Assembly: GCF_900199725.1 (NCBI RefSeq)
Contig: NZ_LT904904.1
Coordinates: forward strand, 1,593,334 to 1,657,333
DNA: 64,000 nt
Origin: Cytobacillus massiliigabonensis
Lineage (GTDB): Bacteria > Bacillota > Bacilli > Bacillales > Cytobacillaceae
Direction: 5' to 3'
The notes beneath the pieces were generated by a model that saw nothing but the letters and a program-made list of their open reading frames with translations, was not told the DNA's origin and ran no database searches. Shown here one piece after another: positions 27,077 to 36,220 of this stretch. Within the stretch, counting starts at the first letter, position 1, and every line of letters begins with the position of its first letter. The translations under genes were made by a program, and so were the position numbers.

Positions 27077-27988
27077 TTACTCTTTTAAATCTTCAATGGA
27101 ATCAATGTCCATGTATGCAGGAACAACTAAGCCGATTTTAGTTCCCTCTAGGTTTGTACCTAAATCCTCAAACTTCCCTTCGAATTCTTTATAATAGTCT
27201 GCATGCGTTAATGGCAGCCAGCCAGCGATATGTGCATCAAGACTTCCTTCAGCAACCCCAGCCCACATAGGACCTGCTTCTACTTGACGAAGGGTAACTT
27301 TGTAGCCTAGATCGGTCAACACTTGTGCAACCACATTTGTACTTGCGATTTCCGTATCCCATGCAACATAACCAAGCGTGATTTTGTCACCGTCAACTTT
27401 CTCTGCGCCTTCTGTCCATTTAGCAATCTTCTCAGAATTCTCATCGACCCATTTACGCGCAGCTTTTTCCGGATCTTCCCCATCTGTAATTTGAACCATC
27501 ACTGCGTTCATATCTTCCTCTTGCCAGTTGAATTGATCTAACACCTTGTAAGCGGATGGATGATCTTTAGCAAGCCCGTTACGTGCAATCGAATGGATAT
27601 TTTCTTCATCTCCATAAGTCCCTTTAGGATCTTCTAAATATTTCAAATCAAATTTTGAAAACTTCCAGTGCGGGCTCCAGCCAGTAACAATGATTGGTTC
27701 TTCTTTATCATAGGCTTTCTTTAAAGCGGCAGTCATAGCTGCGCCAGAGCCTTCTACTAATGTCCAATCATCAAGCTCGTATTCTTCAAGAACATTTGCA
27801 GTTGCTTTCATTATCCCAGCTCCAGGATCAATCCCAATAATTTTGTAATCGACGCTTTCTCCAACGGATGCTTCAGAAGCACCTTTATCTGTTTTTCCTT
27901 TGTCACTGCTTGCCTCATCAGACCCACAAGCAGCTAGACCGAATGTTAAGGCAGGCACCATTAAAAAAGATAACCATTTTTTCTTCAT
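27077..27988 (-). CDS. opuAC: Glycine betaine ABC transporter substrate-binding lipoprotein OpuAC
   Basis: A 303-residue lipoprotein with signal peptide and lipobox LAAC near residue 21, followed by a Ser/Lys-rich linker. The mature domain carries the type II fold of OpuAC/ProX proteins with Trp-containing ligand segments (ELDDWTLVEGSGAAM, VTGWSPHWKF, GYVAWDTEIAS, AGWLPLTHADYY). It captures glycine betaine outside the cell and delivers it to OpuAA-OpuAB under osmotic stress. Its ATG overlaps the opuAB stop by four bases. Confidence 0.92.
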   Translation of the reverse strand: MKKKWLSFLMVPALTFGLAACGSDEASSDKGKTDKGASEASVGESVDYKIIGIDPGAGIMKATANVLEEYELDDWTLVEGSGAAMTAALKKAYDKEEPIIVTGWSPHWKFSKFDLKYLEDPKGTYGDEENIHSIARNGLAKDHPSAYKVLDQFNWQEEDMNAVMVQITDGEDPEKAARKWVDENSEKIAKWTEGAEKVDGDKITLGYVAWDTEIASTNVVAQVLTDLGYKVTLRQVEAGPMWAGVAEGSLDAHIAGWLPLTHADYYKEFEGKFEDLGTNLEGTKIGLVVPAYMDIDSIEDLKE

Positions 27989-28836
27989 GATATTTTTCCC
28001 CCTCGTTTTTTAATTCCTATATTTTGGGTAATCCGATCAAGGATAATGGCCATTACCACAATCGCAAGACCAGCCTCAAAACCTTTTCCAATTTGAATCT
28101 GTGTGACCGCACGGTAAACGTCTGCTCCAAGACCAGGTGAACCGACCATGGACGCAATAACAACCATTGACAATGAAAGCATGATACTTTGGTTTACACC
28201 TGCCATGATTGTTGGCATGGCAAGCGGAAGCTGTACCTTGAGCAAACGCTGGCTAGTAGTAGAACCAAATGCCTCAGTAGCTTCAATAATATCTGCTGGC
28301 ACTTGCTGGATTCCTAGAATGGTTAGCCTTATCGTAGGCGGTACGGCGAATATAACTGAAGCTACTACGCCTGGCACAACTCCAATGCTAAAGAAGAATA
28401 TCGCCGGGATTAAATAAACAAATGCAGGCATCGTTTGCATAAAGTCTAATATTGGAGTAATAATCTGTTTAACTGAATTCTTTTGTGAAGCCCAAATGCC
28501 CATGGGGATTCCAATAACGACTGTAATTAGGACCGCTGTTAAAACTAATGAAAGAGTTTCAAGCATACCTTCCCAATATCCTAAATTATCTATTAAGAAC
28601 AAACCAATAACAGCAAATAGGGCGATGCCCTTTGTTGCTAGTTTCCACGCTAATAAACCAATAAGGATAATGAGTATATAGGATGGAATAAATGCTAAAG
28701 CGGCAAAAAGCCCTTCCACAATTCCTTCTAAACTGACAGTAATAGCATCGAAAAGAAAGGCAAAGGTAACTGTAAGCCAATCAACAAAGCGATCAATCCA
28801 ATCTGCAAGCGGGAGTTTTGGTAATAAGCCTTCCAT
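27985..28836 (-). CDS. opuAB: Glycine betaine ABC transporter permease OpuAB
   Basis: A 283-residue permease with an extended hydrophobic N-terminus and about seven membrane segments. The coupling motif region is EATEAFGSTTSQRLLKVQLPLAMPTIMAG. FMQTMPAFVYLIPAIFFF matches OpuAB. The start codon shares one base with the opuAA stop (TAATG), indicating coupling. It forms the membrane channel of the OpuA osmoprotectant importer. Confidence 0.92.
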   Translation of the reverse strand: MEGLLPKLPLADWIDRFVDWLTVTFAFLFDAITVSLEGIVEGLFAALAFIPSYILIILIGLLAWKLATKGIALFAVIGLFLIDNLGYWEGMLETLSLVLTAVLITVVIGIPMGIWASQKNSVKQIITPILDFMQTMPAFVYLIPAIFFFSIGVVPGVVASVIFAVPPTIRLTILGIQQVPADIIEATEAFGSTTSQRLLKVQLPLAMPTIMAGVNQSIMLSLSMVVIASMVGSPGLGADVYRAVTQIQIGKGFEAGLAIVVMAIILDRITQNIGIKKRGGKIS

Positions 28837-30095
28837 TAATGATTCCCTCCTTTACTTGACTGATCAGCAGCCACTTCTTTTTTTGCCTTTTCTAAGTCAT
28901 TAATAACTTCATTATTTCCGGCTAGGGCGCCAATGACCGCACCTCTCACAAGAATGCCATATAGTCGATTGTTTTCATCTACAACTGCAACTGGAATTGT
29001 AGCAGTTGACACTTTGTCAAATAGATCCGTTAACAATGTTTCACCTGTTACCTTTTGAACATTTGGATTAATAATTGCTTGCAATGTTTGCCCATTTTCA
29101 GCGGCTGTCTTTGCATCATCAGCTGTTATTGCCCCAAGAAGGATTTGCTTTTTATCAACTACGTAAATGCTTGAAATTCCTAGTTTCTTCATCATTTGCA
29201 AAGCTACTCTAGGTCCTTTATCGATTTGAACGGTTTCCGCTCTTTTCATTACATGGCTTGCAGTCAATACTTTTGAAAGATCAACATCTTCTACGAATCT
29301 CTCAACATATTGGTTGGATGGGTTCATAAGAATTTCCTCTGGAGACCCAATTTGCACAATTTCTCCGTCCTTCATTAAGGCAATTTTGTCCCCGATTCTA
29401 AGTGCCTCATCTAAATCATGTGTAATAAAGATAATTGTTTTTTCCATTGAGGATTGAAGCTCAAGCAATTCATCCTGCATATCTTTTCTAATTAATGGAT
29501 CTAATGCACTGAATGCTTCGTCCATTAACAAAATATCCGTGTCATTTGCGAGTGCCCGAGCTAACCCGACACGCTGCTGCATTCCTCCACTAAGCTGTTT
29601 TGGAAATTGGTTCTCATAGCCTTCAAGTCCTACTAATTTTAAAGCATTACGTGCTTTTTTCTTTCTTTCTTCCTTCTCTATCCCTTGAATTTCTAATCCA
29701 TACTCCGTGTTTTCAAGGATCGTACGATGGGGAAGCAGGGCAAAATTCTGAAATACCATGCTGATTTTTTTGCGCCGTACATTCCTTAGCTCTTCCTTTT
29801 TCATTTTTGTAATATCTTTTCCGTCAATCCAAACCTCTCCTATAGTAGGATCAATGAGTCTATTTAATGTACGGACTAATGTGGACTTTCCACTCCCCGA
29901 AAGACCCATGATGACAAAAATCTCACCGGCATGGACATCAAATGTTGCTTGATTGACACCGACAGTGGAGCCGGTCTTTTTTAAAATATCTGTTTTGGAT
30001 TTCCCTTCATTTAAAAGCTGCAATGCTTTTTTAGGGTTCTTCCCAAAAACCTTTGTAATGTTTTTAACACTTAATTTCACGTGTTGTTTACTCAA
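28836..30095 (-). CDS. opuAA: Glycine betaine ABC transporter ATP-binding protein OpuAA with CBS domains
   Basis: A 419-residue ATPase. The N-terminal section matches the OpuAA leader with GSTVGVNQATFDVHAGEIF. Walker A is MGLSGSGKSTLVR, the signature LSGGMQQRVGLARAL, and Walker B DILLMDEAFSALD. Two C-terminal CBS domains (from about residue 275) sense ionic strength in this family and gate transport. A TTG start at 30095 is chosen because GAGGTG lies before it; a longer frame opens at 30113. It is the first gene of opuA and divergent from a GbsR-type regulator. Confidence 0.92.
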   Translation of the reverse strand: MSKQHVKLSVKNITKVFGKNPKKALQLLNEGKSKTDILKKTGSTVGVNQATFDVHAGEIFVIMGLSGSGKSTLVRTLNRLIDPTIGEVWIDGKDITKMKKEELRNVRRKKISMVFQNFALLPHRTILENTEYGLEIQGIEKEERKKKARNALKLVGLEGYENQFPKQLSGGMQQRVGLARALANDTDILLMDEAFSALDPLIRKDMQDELLELQSSMEKTIIFITHDLDEALRIGDKIALMKDGEIVQIGSPEEILMNPSNQYVERFVEDVDLSKVLTASHVMKRAETVQIDKGPRVALQMMKKLGISSIYVVDKKQILLGAITADDAKTAAENGQTLQAIINPNVQKVTGETLLTDLFDKVSTATIPVAVVDENNRLYGILVRGAVIGALAGNNEVINDLEKAKKEVAADQSSKGGNH

Positions 30096-30251
30096 ATCTT
30101 TCACCTCGTTCAATTGAAACTTCTGGACTAGTCGCAGTAACTAATAAAGCAAATCAAGTAATAATCGCCGTGCAATAAGGACCATTTAATTGTATTTGTT
30201 TTAAAAAAATAGGGCAAAGCTGGTAATTAGCCATATTCAGCTGTAAACTTT

Positions 30252-30278
30252 GTACAGTAAAAACTGAACGTACTGTAT
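30252..30278. promoter_or_regulatory. Inverted repeat in the opuAA-regulator divergent region, candidate operator
   Basis: TACAGT at 30253-30258 and ACTGTA at 30272-30277 are exact inverted arms 14 bases apart. The site is midway between two divergent genes in a 330-base gap that otherwise shows only AT-rich sequence. It is a reasonable operator for the adjacent GbsR-like protein, but no binding motif was available for comparison. Confidence 0.35.
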
Positions 30279-30427
30279 AACTTGAATTCTTACAATTCCT
30301 TTCTTTTCCTCCAAGATGCTATGCTACATCCATCTTTACATTCTGAAAAATAGTGGTAGTCTAATAAATGATTATTTCATTTTTAGGGGTAAACTAATGA
30401 AATATTGAAACAGTTAATTTTACATTT

Positions 30428-30988
30428 ATGGATGTGAATAATTACATGGATGGGAAAGAACAGCTCGAACGTGTTCGCGAAAGGGTCATTGAAACCATTG
30501 CTAAGAATATGAATTTATATGGAATTACTGATTCAATTGGGCGATTATATGGAATGTTATACTTTCATAATCATCCGATGACTCTTGATGAGATGAAGGA
30601 AGAGCTCGGTATGAGCAAGACAAGCATGAGTACTTCAGTCCGAACCTTAACGGATTTAAAAATGGTAGAGAAGGTGTGGAAAAAGGGAACAAGAAAGGAT
30701 TTGTATCAAGCAGAAGAGGATTGGTACCAAACCTTTATTGATTTCTTCTCCATTAAATGGCGTGCGGGAATTTCTATGAACATTGCTGCAATGACTAAAT
30801 CCATATTGGAGCTTGAAAGGTTAGCAAAATCTGAAGAAATAGACGAGGAAGTGCGGGCTGCAGCCAAAATAGATATTACAAAAATGAAGGCAGCACTTAG
30901 TTATTATGAATGGTTGAATCGTTTGGTAGATAGCTTTGAATCAGAAGAGATTTTTGATTTTATCCCGAAAAATAAAGATGAATTGTAA
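30428..30988 (+). CDS. GbsR/OpcR-type MarR-related regulator of osmoprotectant genes
   Basis: A 186-residue protein with a winged helix (NLYGITDSIGRLYGMLYFHNHPMTLDEMKEEL... with MSKTSMSTSVRTLTDL as the recognition helix). A helical C-terminal domain follows. This matches the GbsR/OpcR family that represses glycine betaine synthesis or uptake genes and responds to choline or betaine. The divergent position next to opuA supports control of opuA. No strong ribosome binding site precedes the ATG at 30428; the second ATG at 30446 is an alternative start. Confidence 0.85.
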   Translation: MDVNNYMDGKEQLERVRERVIETIAKNMNLYGITDSIGRLYGMLYFHNHPMTLDEMKEELGMSKTSMSTSVRTLTDLKMVEKVWKKGTRKDLYQAEEDWYQTFIDFFSIKWRAGISMNIAAMTKSILELERLAKSEEIDEEVRAAAKIDITKMKAALSYYEWLNRLVDSFESEEIFDFIPKNKDEL

Positions 30989-30997
30989 GTGAATTGG

Positions 30998-31022
30998 AAG
31001 CACAGGATCCTGTGCTTTTTCA
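30998..31022 (+). terminator. Terminator after the GbsR-like gene
   Basis: AAGCACAGGATCCTGTGCTT is a perfect palindrome followed by a T tract. Confidence 0.85.
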
Positions 31023-31143
31023 TTTTTTTAAACATTAGTATCTAATTAGAAGTGCAAGCCGCAAAAAATATTGAAATTTGTCTTATTTTGTTATAAACCT
31101 ATGAATCTCTCTTATTTTCTCCCGATTCTAGTTTTTTTTGATT

Positions 31144-31220
31144 TTGACAAATTTAACTTCACGTGAATTAAACACAATATATAGTGGTGTTGAAAATATT
31201 TCAGGTACTATATGTTGATT
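31144..31220 (+). promoter_or_regulatory. Tandem NrdR boxes and promoter of the class II ribonucleotide reductase
   Basis: Box 1 at 31172-31187 reads ACACAATATATAGTGG, close to the NrdR consensus acaCwAtATaTwGtgt. Box 2 at 31205-31220 reads GTACTATATGTTGATT and keeps the core CTATATgTtG. The boxes are exactly 33 bases apart, about three helical turns, which is the usual arrangement for cooperative NrdR repression. TTGACA at 31144-31149 is a candidate -35, with a weak ATTAAA -10 at 31167, so the boxes would cover the start point. No cobalamin riboswitch is seen. Confidence 0.75.
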
Positions 31221-31329
31221 TTGGAGTTCTAGTATGGTAACTTTAGGTTATTCATTAAATCAACTAGATTTAACATAGGTTTTGAAGTTACTATCAAAAT
31301 TGAATATTTTTTTTGAAGGAGTTGTAAAA

Positions 31330-33891
31330 ATGTCTGTTGCATTAGGACAAAAAATGAGTTTAAACGTTGAGCGCTTGAATGAAGACATCCGTCTATTTCC
31401 TCAAGTACACCCTATCACCTCTGATATGAAAATGACCCACAAAGGGGTATCCCGTTTAGTCATGTTGGATAGGTATACATTTAAAGATACAGAAAAAATA
31501 ACTCTGACTAATGGGGACTTCGTCGTTCTTACCATCAAAGAAGATCCAAAATTCCCTGCTCGAGGCCTTGGCTACATCCTAGATATTGATTGGGAAAAGA
31601 AAGCAGCATCTGTTCTAGTGGAAGAAGATTATCGCGGGGTTCTTGATGACCCAGAAGAAGCACAAACTGGAATCATCAAGCGATCCCTAGATGTCATTGA
31701 AAAACCGCTAGAGCTTTTTTATGAGCAAATTGCAAAACGTAATGCAACAGGCCTTGCATCTGTTGAGAAAACTGAAGAAAAAAGACAAGAGTGGTTCGAA
31801 AAATTTTATCAAGAGCTAGCAAACTTAAACTTTATCCCTGCTGGCCGTGTTCTATATGGGGCGGGAGCGGATACGGACGTAACATATTTTAACTGTTATG
31901 TAATGCCATTTGTTCAAGATTCACGAGAAGGCATCTCTGAACACCGTAAGCAGGTGATGGAAATCATGAGCCGGGGCGGCGGAGTGGGAACAAACGGCTC
32001 CACCTTGAGACCGCGCAACACGCTGGCAAAAGGGGTTAATGGAAAATCATCAGGTTCTGTATCCTGGCTGGATGATATTGCGAAGCTAACTCATTTAGTG
32101 GAGCAAGGCGGGTCACGCAGAGGGGCCCAGATGATCATGCTTAGTGATTGGCATCCTGATATTATTGAGTTTATCATTTCAAAAATGCAAAATCCTAGAA
32201 TATTGCGATTCTTGCTTGAAACGACGAATGATGAAACAATAAAAAAATATGCAAAAGAAAAATTAAAGTTTACCCCATTCACAGAGCAAGAGCTAGCCAT
32301 GTATCAAGGAATTATAAATTATAAGCAAATTCCTGGGTATGGCGGATTTAATGAGAAAATCATAAATGATGCAGAAGAAAAATTAGCAGCTGGCGGCAAT
32401 TACTCCGTGCATAATTCTGAATTCCTTACAGGAGCGAATATTTCTGTATGCTTAACGAAGGAATTCATGAATGCAGTTGAAAATGATGCCGAATATGAAC
32501 TCCGATTCCCGGATGTAGAGAGCTACGATCAAGATGAGATGCGAATCTACAATGAAGAATGGCATAAAGTTGGGGATGTTCGTGAATGGGGAAAGCTTGG
32601 TCATAAAGTCCGTGTTTACCGTAAAATCCAAGCGAAAGAGCTTTGGAATTTAATCAACATTTGTGCGACTTACTCAGCAGAACCAGGCATTTTCTTTATC
32701 GATAATGCAAATGATATGACAAATGCAAAAGCATATGGACAGAAGGTTGTAGCAACAAACCCGTGTGGGGAACAGCCTCTCGCACCATACAGTGTCTGCA
32801 ATTTGGCTGCTGTTAATCTGGCAGAAATGGCAGATAAAGAGAACAAGACTGTAAACTTTGAAAAATTAAAGCGTACTGTTGAAGTTGGTGTACGGATGCA
32901 GGATAATGTAATTGATGCAACACCATATTTTCTTGCAGAGAATAAAAAACAGGCTCTTGGTGAACGCCGCGTTGGTTTAGGTGTCATGGGACTCCATGAT
33001 TTACTGATTTATTGTGAAACAGAATACGGATCTGAAAAGGGTAATGAGCTTGTTGATAAAGTATTTGAAACAATTGCGACAACTGCCTACCGTGCTTCTG
33101 TAGAACTAGCAAAAGAAAAAGGCAGCTTCCCGTTCTTAACTGGGGAAACAGAAGAAGAAACAAACCGTTTAAGAAAAGCCTTTACAGAAACAGGCTTTAT
33201 GCAAAAAATGCCTGCAGATATTCAACAATCAATTATTGAAAATGGTATTCGTAACTCCCATCTTTTAACCGTGGCTCCAACTGGATCCACTGGGACAATG
33301 GTTGGGGTTTCAACTGGACTTGAACCTTACTTCTCATTCTCTTACTTCCGAAGCGGCCGCTTAGGCAAATTTATTGAAGTGAAGGCGGATATTGTTCAAG
33401 AATATTTAGATAGGAATCCAGATGCGGATCCGAATAACCTGCCTGAATGGTTTATTGCTGCTATGGACTTAGCTCCAGAAGCGCATGCAGATGTGCAATG
33501 TATTATTCAGCGCTGGATTGACAGCTCTATCAGCAAAACGGTTAATGCACCGAAAGGATATAGCGTTGAACAGGTGGAAAAAGTTTATGAGCGATTATAC
33601 CGTGGCGGTGCAAAAGGCGGAACGGTATATGTAGACGGTTCACGTGATTCGCAAGTCTTAACGTTAAAAGCAGAAGAAAATAGCTTCGATGATACGAGCT
33701 ATGATAAAAAAGAAAAAACAAAACAGCATGTCGTTCTCGTTGATACAATCAATGATCTTCGTTCAACAAATGTTACGATTGGATCAGAGGTTGGAAATAC
33801 ATGTCCAGTCTGCCGCAAAGGAAGCGTAGAGGAGATTGGCGGATGCAACACATGTACAAACTGCAACGCCCAGCTAAAATGTGGATTATAG
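31330..33891 (+). CDS. nrdJ: Adenosylcobalamin-dependent (class II) ribonucleoside-diphosphate reductase NrdJ
   Basis: An 853-residue class II reductase that makes deoxyribonucleotides with B12 as radical source and no need for oxygen. The first active cysteine is in FNCYVMP. The thiyl-radical region is NPCGEQPLAPYSVCN. Phosphate-binding VAPTGSTGTMVG and the C-terminal thiol shuttle/zinc-like CPVC...GGCNTCTNC...CGL are all present. The ATG at 31330 follows AAGGAG; an upstream in-frame start is unlikely. It stands alone behind two NrdR boxes and ahead of a strong terminator. It is probably additional to a class I enzyme elsewhere. Confidence 0.92.
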   Translation: MSVALGQKMSLNVERLNEDIRLFPQVHPITSDMKMTHKGVSRLVMLDRYTFKDTEKITLTNGDFVVLTIKEDPKFPARGLGYILDIDWEKKAASVLVEEDYRGVLDDPEEAQTGIIKRSLDVIEKPLELFYEQIAKRNATGLASVEKTEEKRQEWFEKFYQELANLNFIPAGRVLYGAGADTDVTYFNCYVMPFVQDSREGISEHRKQVMEIMSRGGGVGTNGSTLRPRNTLAKGVNGKSSGSVSWLDDIAKLTHLVEQGGSRRGAQMIMLSDWHPDIIEFIISKMQNPRILRFLLETTNDETIKKYAKEKLKFTPFTEQELAMYQGIINYKQIPGYGGFNEKIINDAEEKLAAGGNYSVHNSEFLTGANISVCLTKEFMNAVENDAEYELRFPDVESYDQDEMRIYNEEWHKVGDVREWGKLGHKVRVYRKIQAKELWNLINICATYSAEPGIFFIDNANDMTNAKAYGQKVVATNPCGEQPLAPYSVCNLAAVNLAEMADKENKTVNFEKLKRTVEVGVRMQDNVIDATPYFLAENKKQALGERRVGLGVMGLHDLLIYCETEYGSEKGNELVDKVFETIATTAYRASVELAKEKGSFPFLTGETEEETNRLRKAFTETGFMQKMPADIQQSIIENGIRNSHLLTVAPTGSTGTMVGVSTGLEPYFSFSYFRSGRLGKFIEVKADIVQEYLDRNPDADPNNLPEWFIAAMDLAPEAHADVQCIIQRWIDSSISKTVNAPKGYSVEQVEKVYERLYRGGAKGGTVYVDGSRDSQVLTLKAEENSFDDTSYDKKEKTKQHVVLVDTINDLRSTNVTIGSEVGNTCPVCRKGSVEEIGGCNTCTNCNAQLKCGL

Positions 33892-33901
33892 AATAAATAC
33901 G

Positions 33902-33939
33902 AAAAAGAAGATGGAGCTGCATTCCATCTTCTTTTTTTT
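33902..33939 (+). terminator. Terminator after nrdJ
   Basis: AAAAAGAAGATGGA and TCCATCTTCTTTTTTTT arms with a seven-base loop. Confidence 0.9.
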
Positions 33940-34032
33940 GCTTTCAAATAAAAACATCCTGTCCACCGTACTATTTTTGAGTGTCCCTGATTAAAAATGT
34001 ATCAAGTGAGTACATCGACGGGAGTGGCTTGC

Positions 34033-34917
34033 ATGTATATAGACGGTGTTTTTTCCGGAGGGGGAATTAAAGGGTTTGCGCTAATAGGAGCGTATGCAGA
34101 GGTTGAGAAAAGAGGCTTTCGTTTCAAAAGAGTAGCTGGGACAAGTGCAGGGTCGATTGTCGCAGCATTAATTGCAGCAAAGTATACAAGTGAAGAAATT
34201 TATCAGCTAATGGATGAGCTTGATCTGGAGACATTTCTTGATTCAAGGAAAACTTATATCCCATTAGCAGTAACGAAATGGATCTTCCTTTATTGGCGAC
34301 TAGGATTGTATAAGGGAGATCAATTGGAGAAATGGGTGGAAGAAAAGCTTGCTGTAAGAGGTTTAAGAAAGTTTTCAGATCTTCCTCAGCAGGCGCTGAG
34401 AGTTATTGCTTCTGACTTAACAAATGGCCGTCTAGTTGTATTGCCTGATGATTTAATTCAATATGGCATTGATCCTGGATCATTTTCAATCGCAAAAGCG
34501 ATCCGAATGAGCTGCAGTCTTCCGTATTTTTTTGAACCTGTAAAGCTCCATACAAGGGGAGAGACAAGTATTATTGTCGATGGGGGGGTACTTAGCAATT
34601 TTCCTATGTGGTTATTTGATAAGGATAATGTAAAAAAAATACGTCCTGTACTAGGAATAAAGCTAAGCCATAATGCTATGGACCGGCCGAAAAACAAAAT
34701 AAAAAATGCAATCCAAATGTATGAAGCATTATTTGAAACGATGAAGGATGCACATGATGCCAGATATATTTCAAGAAAACATGCAAAAAATATTATCTTT
34801 ATCCCAACGGAGGGTGCATTAACGACAGAGTTTCAATTAACACAAGAGAAAAAACAAGAGCTTATTCAGTTAGGGGAGAAGTGTGCAAATCAGTTCTTTT
34901 CACAGTGGGCTTATTAG
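34033..34917 (+). CDS. yqhO: Patatin-like phospholipase YqhO
   Basis: A 294-residue patatin-fold lipid acyl hydrolase. The oxyanion motif is FSGGGIKGFAL at residues 8-18. The nucleophile Ser is in GTSAGS near residue 40, and the dyad Asp in VDGGVLSNFP. There is no signal peptide, so it should be cytosolic or membrane-associated. The ATG at 34033 is chosen because GGGAGTGG lies before it and the family length fits. It marks the return to B. subtilis gene order after the accessory block. Confidence 0.88.
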   Translation: MYIDGVFSGGGIKGFALIGAYAEVEKRGFRFKRVAGTSAGSIVAALIAAKYTSEEIYQLMDELDLETFLDSRKTYIPLAVTKWIFLYWRLGLYKGDQLEKWVEEKLAVRGLRKFSDLPQQALRVIASDLTNGRLVVLPDDLIQYGIDPGSFSIAKAIRMSCSLPYFFEPVKLHTRGETSIIVDGGVLSNFPMWLFDKDNVKKIRPVLGIKLSHNAMDRPKNKIKNAIQMYEALFETMKDAHDARYISRKHAKNIIFIPTEGALTTEFQLTQEKKQELIQLGEKCANQFFSQWAY

Positions 34918-34927
34918 TCTATAAAAT

Positions 34928-34967
34928 AAAAAAGGTCGAGCTTATTATAAGGAAGCCCGATCTTTCT
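34928..34967 (+). terminator. Terminator between yqhO and yqhP
   Basis: AAGGTCGAGCTT and AAGCCCGATCTTT arms form an imperfect hairpin that overlaps the 3' end of yqhP on the other strand. Confidence 0.6.
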
Positions 34968-35334
34968 TTTTGCCTTTTTTTCCTTGGATTACGGTTAAAT
35001 GGGCAGAAGATTTTTTTTTCGATTTTTTAAGAGATGATAAGGAATTCCCAGAGCTGACCTTACGGGGCTGTCCTTTTCCTGAGTGATTCGTTTGAAAACG
35101 CTTTTTTGATTTTTTTGCTGCGCGGATAAAGGCCTGCTGTTCACGTTTTCTAGGGCTAGCTTTATAATAACGCTGAAAAATATAATAAATTACAGCACCT
35201 ACTAATAAAATGACAGCAATCCTTAGCAAAAAACCGGTAGGATTAGAGAAAAAATTAGCAGTCATTCCCACGACAGCAAGAAAAATAAGCCCGAGGATTA
35301 TGAATACTGAAATCCGATTTTTCAAGAAAGCCAC
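34945..35334 (-). CDS. yqhP: YqhP family membrane protein (SA1362-like)
   Basis: A 129-residue protein with two N-terminal membrane helices (ISVFIILGLIFLAVVGMTA and LLRIAVILLVGAVIYYIF). A long lysine- and serine-rich cytoplasmic tail follows. No catalytic motif is seen. The match to YqhP rests on this architecture and on position between yqhO and yqhR. In B. subtilis yqhQ lies between yqhP and yqhR; it is absent here. GGAGG precedes the start. Confidence 0.78.
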   Translation of the reverse strand: MAFLKNRISVFIILGLIFLAVVGMTANFFSNPTGFLLRIAVILLVGAVIYYIFQRYYKASPRKREQQAFIRAAKKSKKRFQTNHSGKGQPRKVSSGNSLSSLKKSKKKSSAHLTVIQGKKGKKKDRASL

Positions 35335-35570
35335 CTCCCTATGAGCATGATGAGCATATTTTCTATCTTTTAAACTCGATCTAACAAGAAATTATTCGAT
35401 ATTTTTATTATTAACGAAAGTAAACTGTCTGTATCTATCTCTATTCTACAAAAAATATGAAAAAACCTCTAGGAAGGATACTTAAATTACTTTTAGGCTA
35501 TATAACATATTTCTTTTACATGCAAGGGAATAAAACGAAGAGGACATAATATAAAATGGAGGTGGTAAAA

Positions 35571-36092
35571 ATGGCAGAAGAAAAGCAACTGGAACAAAAT
35601 CAACGGGAAAAACCAATGTCCTTTATTACCATGGTAATAGCAACTGGATTAATTGGCGGAATATTGTGGAGCGGTCTCGCCTATTTTGCCTATGTATTTA
35701 ATTTAACTGAAATAAGACCCAATGTTATTTTGGAGCCATGGACTATCGGGGACTGGAAAAAGGGGTGGCTTGGAACAGTTATTAGTATTGTAATGATTGG
35801 TGGAATATCCATTATTTCTGCTTTTATCTATTATGCATTCTTACGGAGGTTTCCAAGTATTTGGGTAGGAGCAGGATATGGCATCAGTTTATTTGTCGTA
35901 GTCTTTTTTGTCCTAAATCCAATATTTCCAGGGATTGCCCCTTTTAATGAACTAGGGAGAAGTACAATTATTACCTCAGTCTGTTTTTATCTTTTGTATG
36001 GTGTATTTGTAGGATATTCTATTTCATATGAAGAGAGCGAAATCAAATATAAAGAAAGGATGGAAAATGAGGTACAGCAGGATTCTAAATAA
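35571..36092 (+). CDS. yqhR: YqhR family membrane protein
   Basis: A 173-residue protein with four predicted membrane segments: FITMVIATGLIGGILWSGLA, VISIVMIGGISIISAFIYY, YGISLFVVVFFVLNPIF and SVCFYLLYGVFVGYSI. The EPWTIGDWKKGW loop is characteristic of YqhR. The ATG at 35571 follows GGAGGTGG, better than the upstream start at 35556. Function is unknown; it precedes aroQ as in B. subtilis. Confidence 0.8.
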   Translation: MAEEKQLEQNQREKPMSFITMVIATGLIGGILWSGLAYFAYVFNLTEIRPNVILEPWTIGDWKKGWLGTVISIVMIGGISIISAFIYYAFLRRFPSIWVGAGYGISLFVVVFFVLNPIFPGIAPFNELGRSTIITSVCFYLLYGVFVGYSISYEESEIKYKERMENEVQQDSK

Positions 36093-36220
36093 GTCCTAAA
36101 GACCAGTATAATCTTCTTCACGATCCTATTCCTGTTTAAGAGCATTCTTAAAGTAGTGGAAAAGAAATCATTTATGATAAAATATTCTTGTAAATCAATC
36201 TTTTTCACGGGAGTGCGTAA

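Noticed and set aside
31030..31329. Cobalamin riboswitch before nrdJ
   Set aside because: The B12-box and its conserved helices are not seen; the region instead holds NrdR-like boxes.
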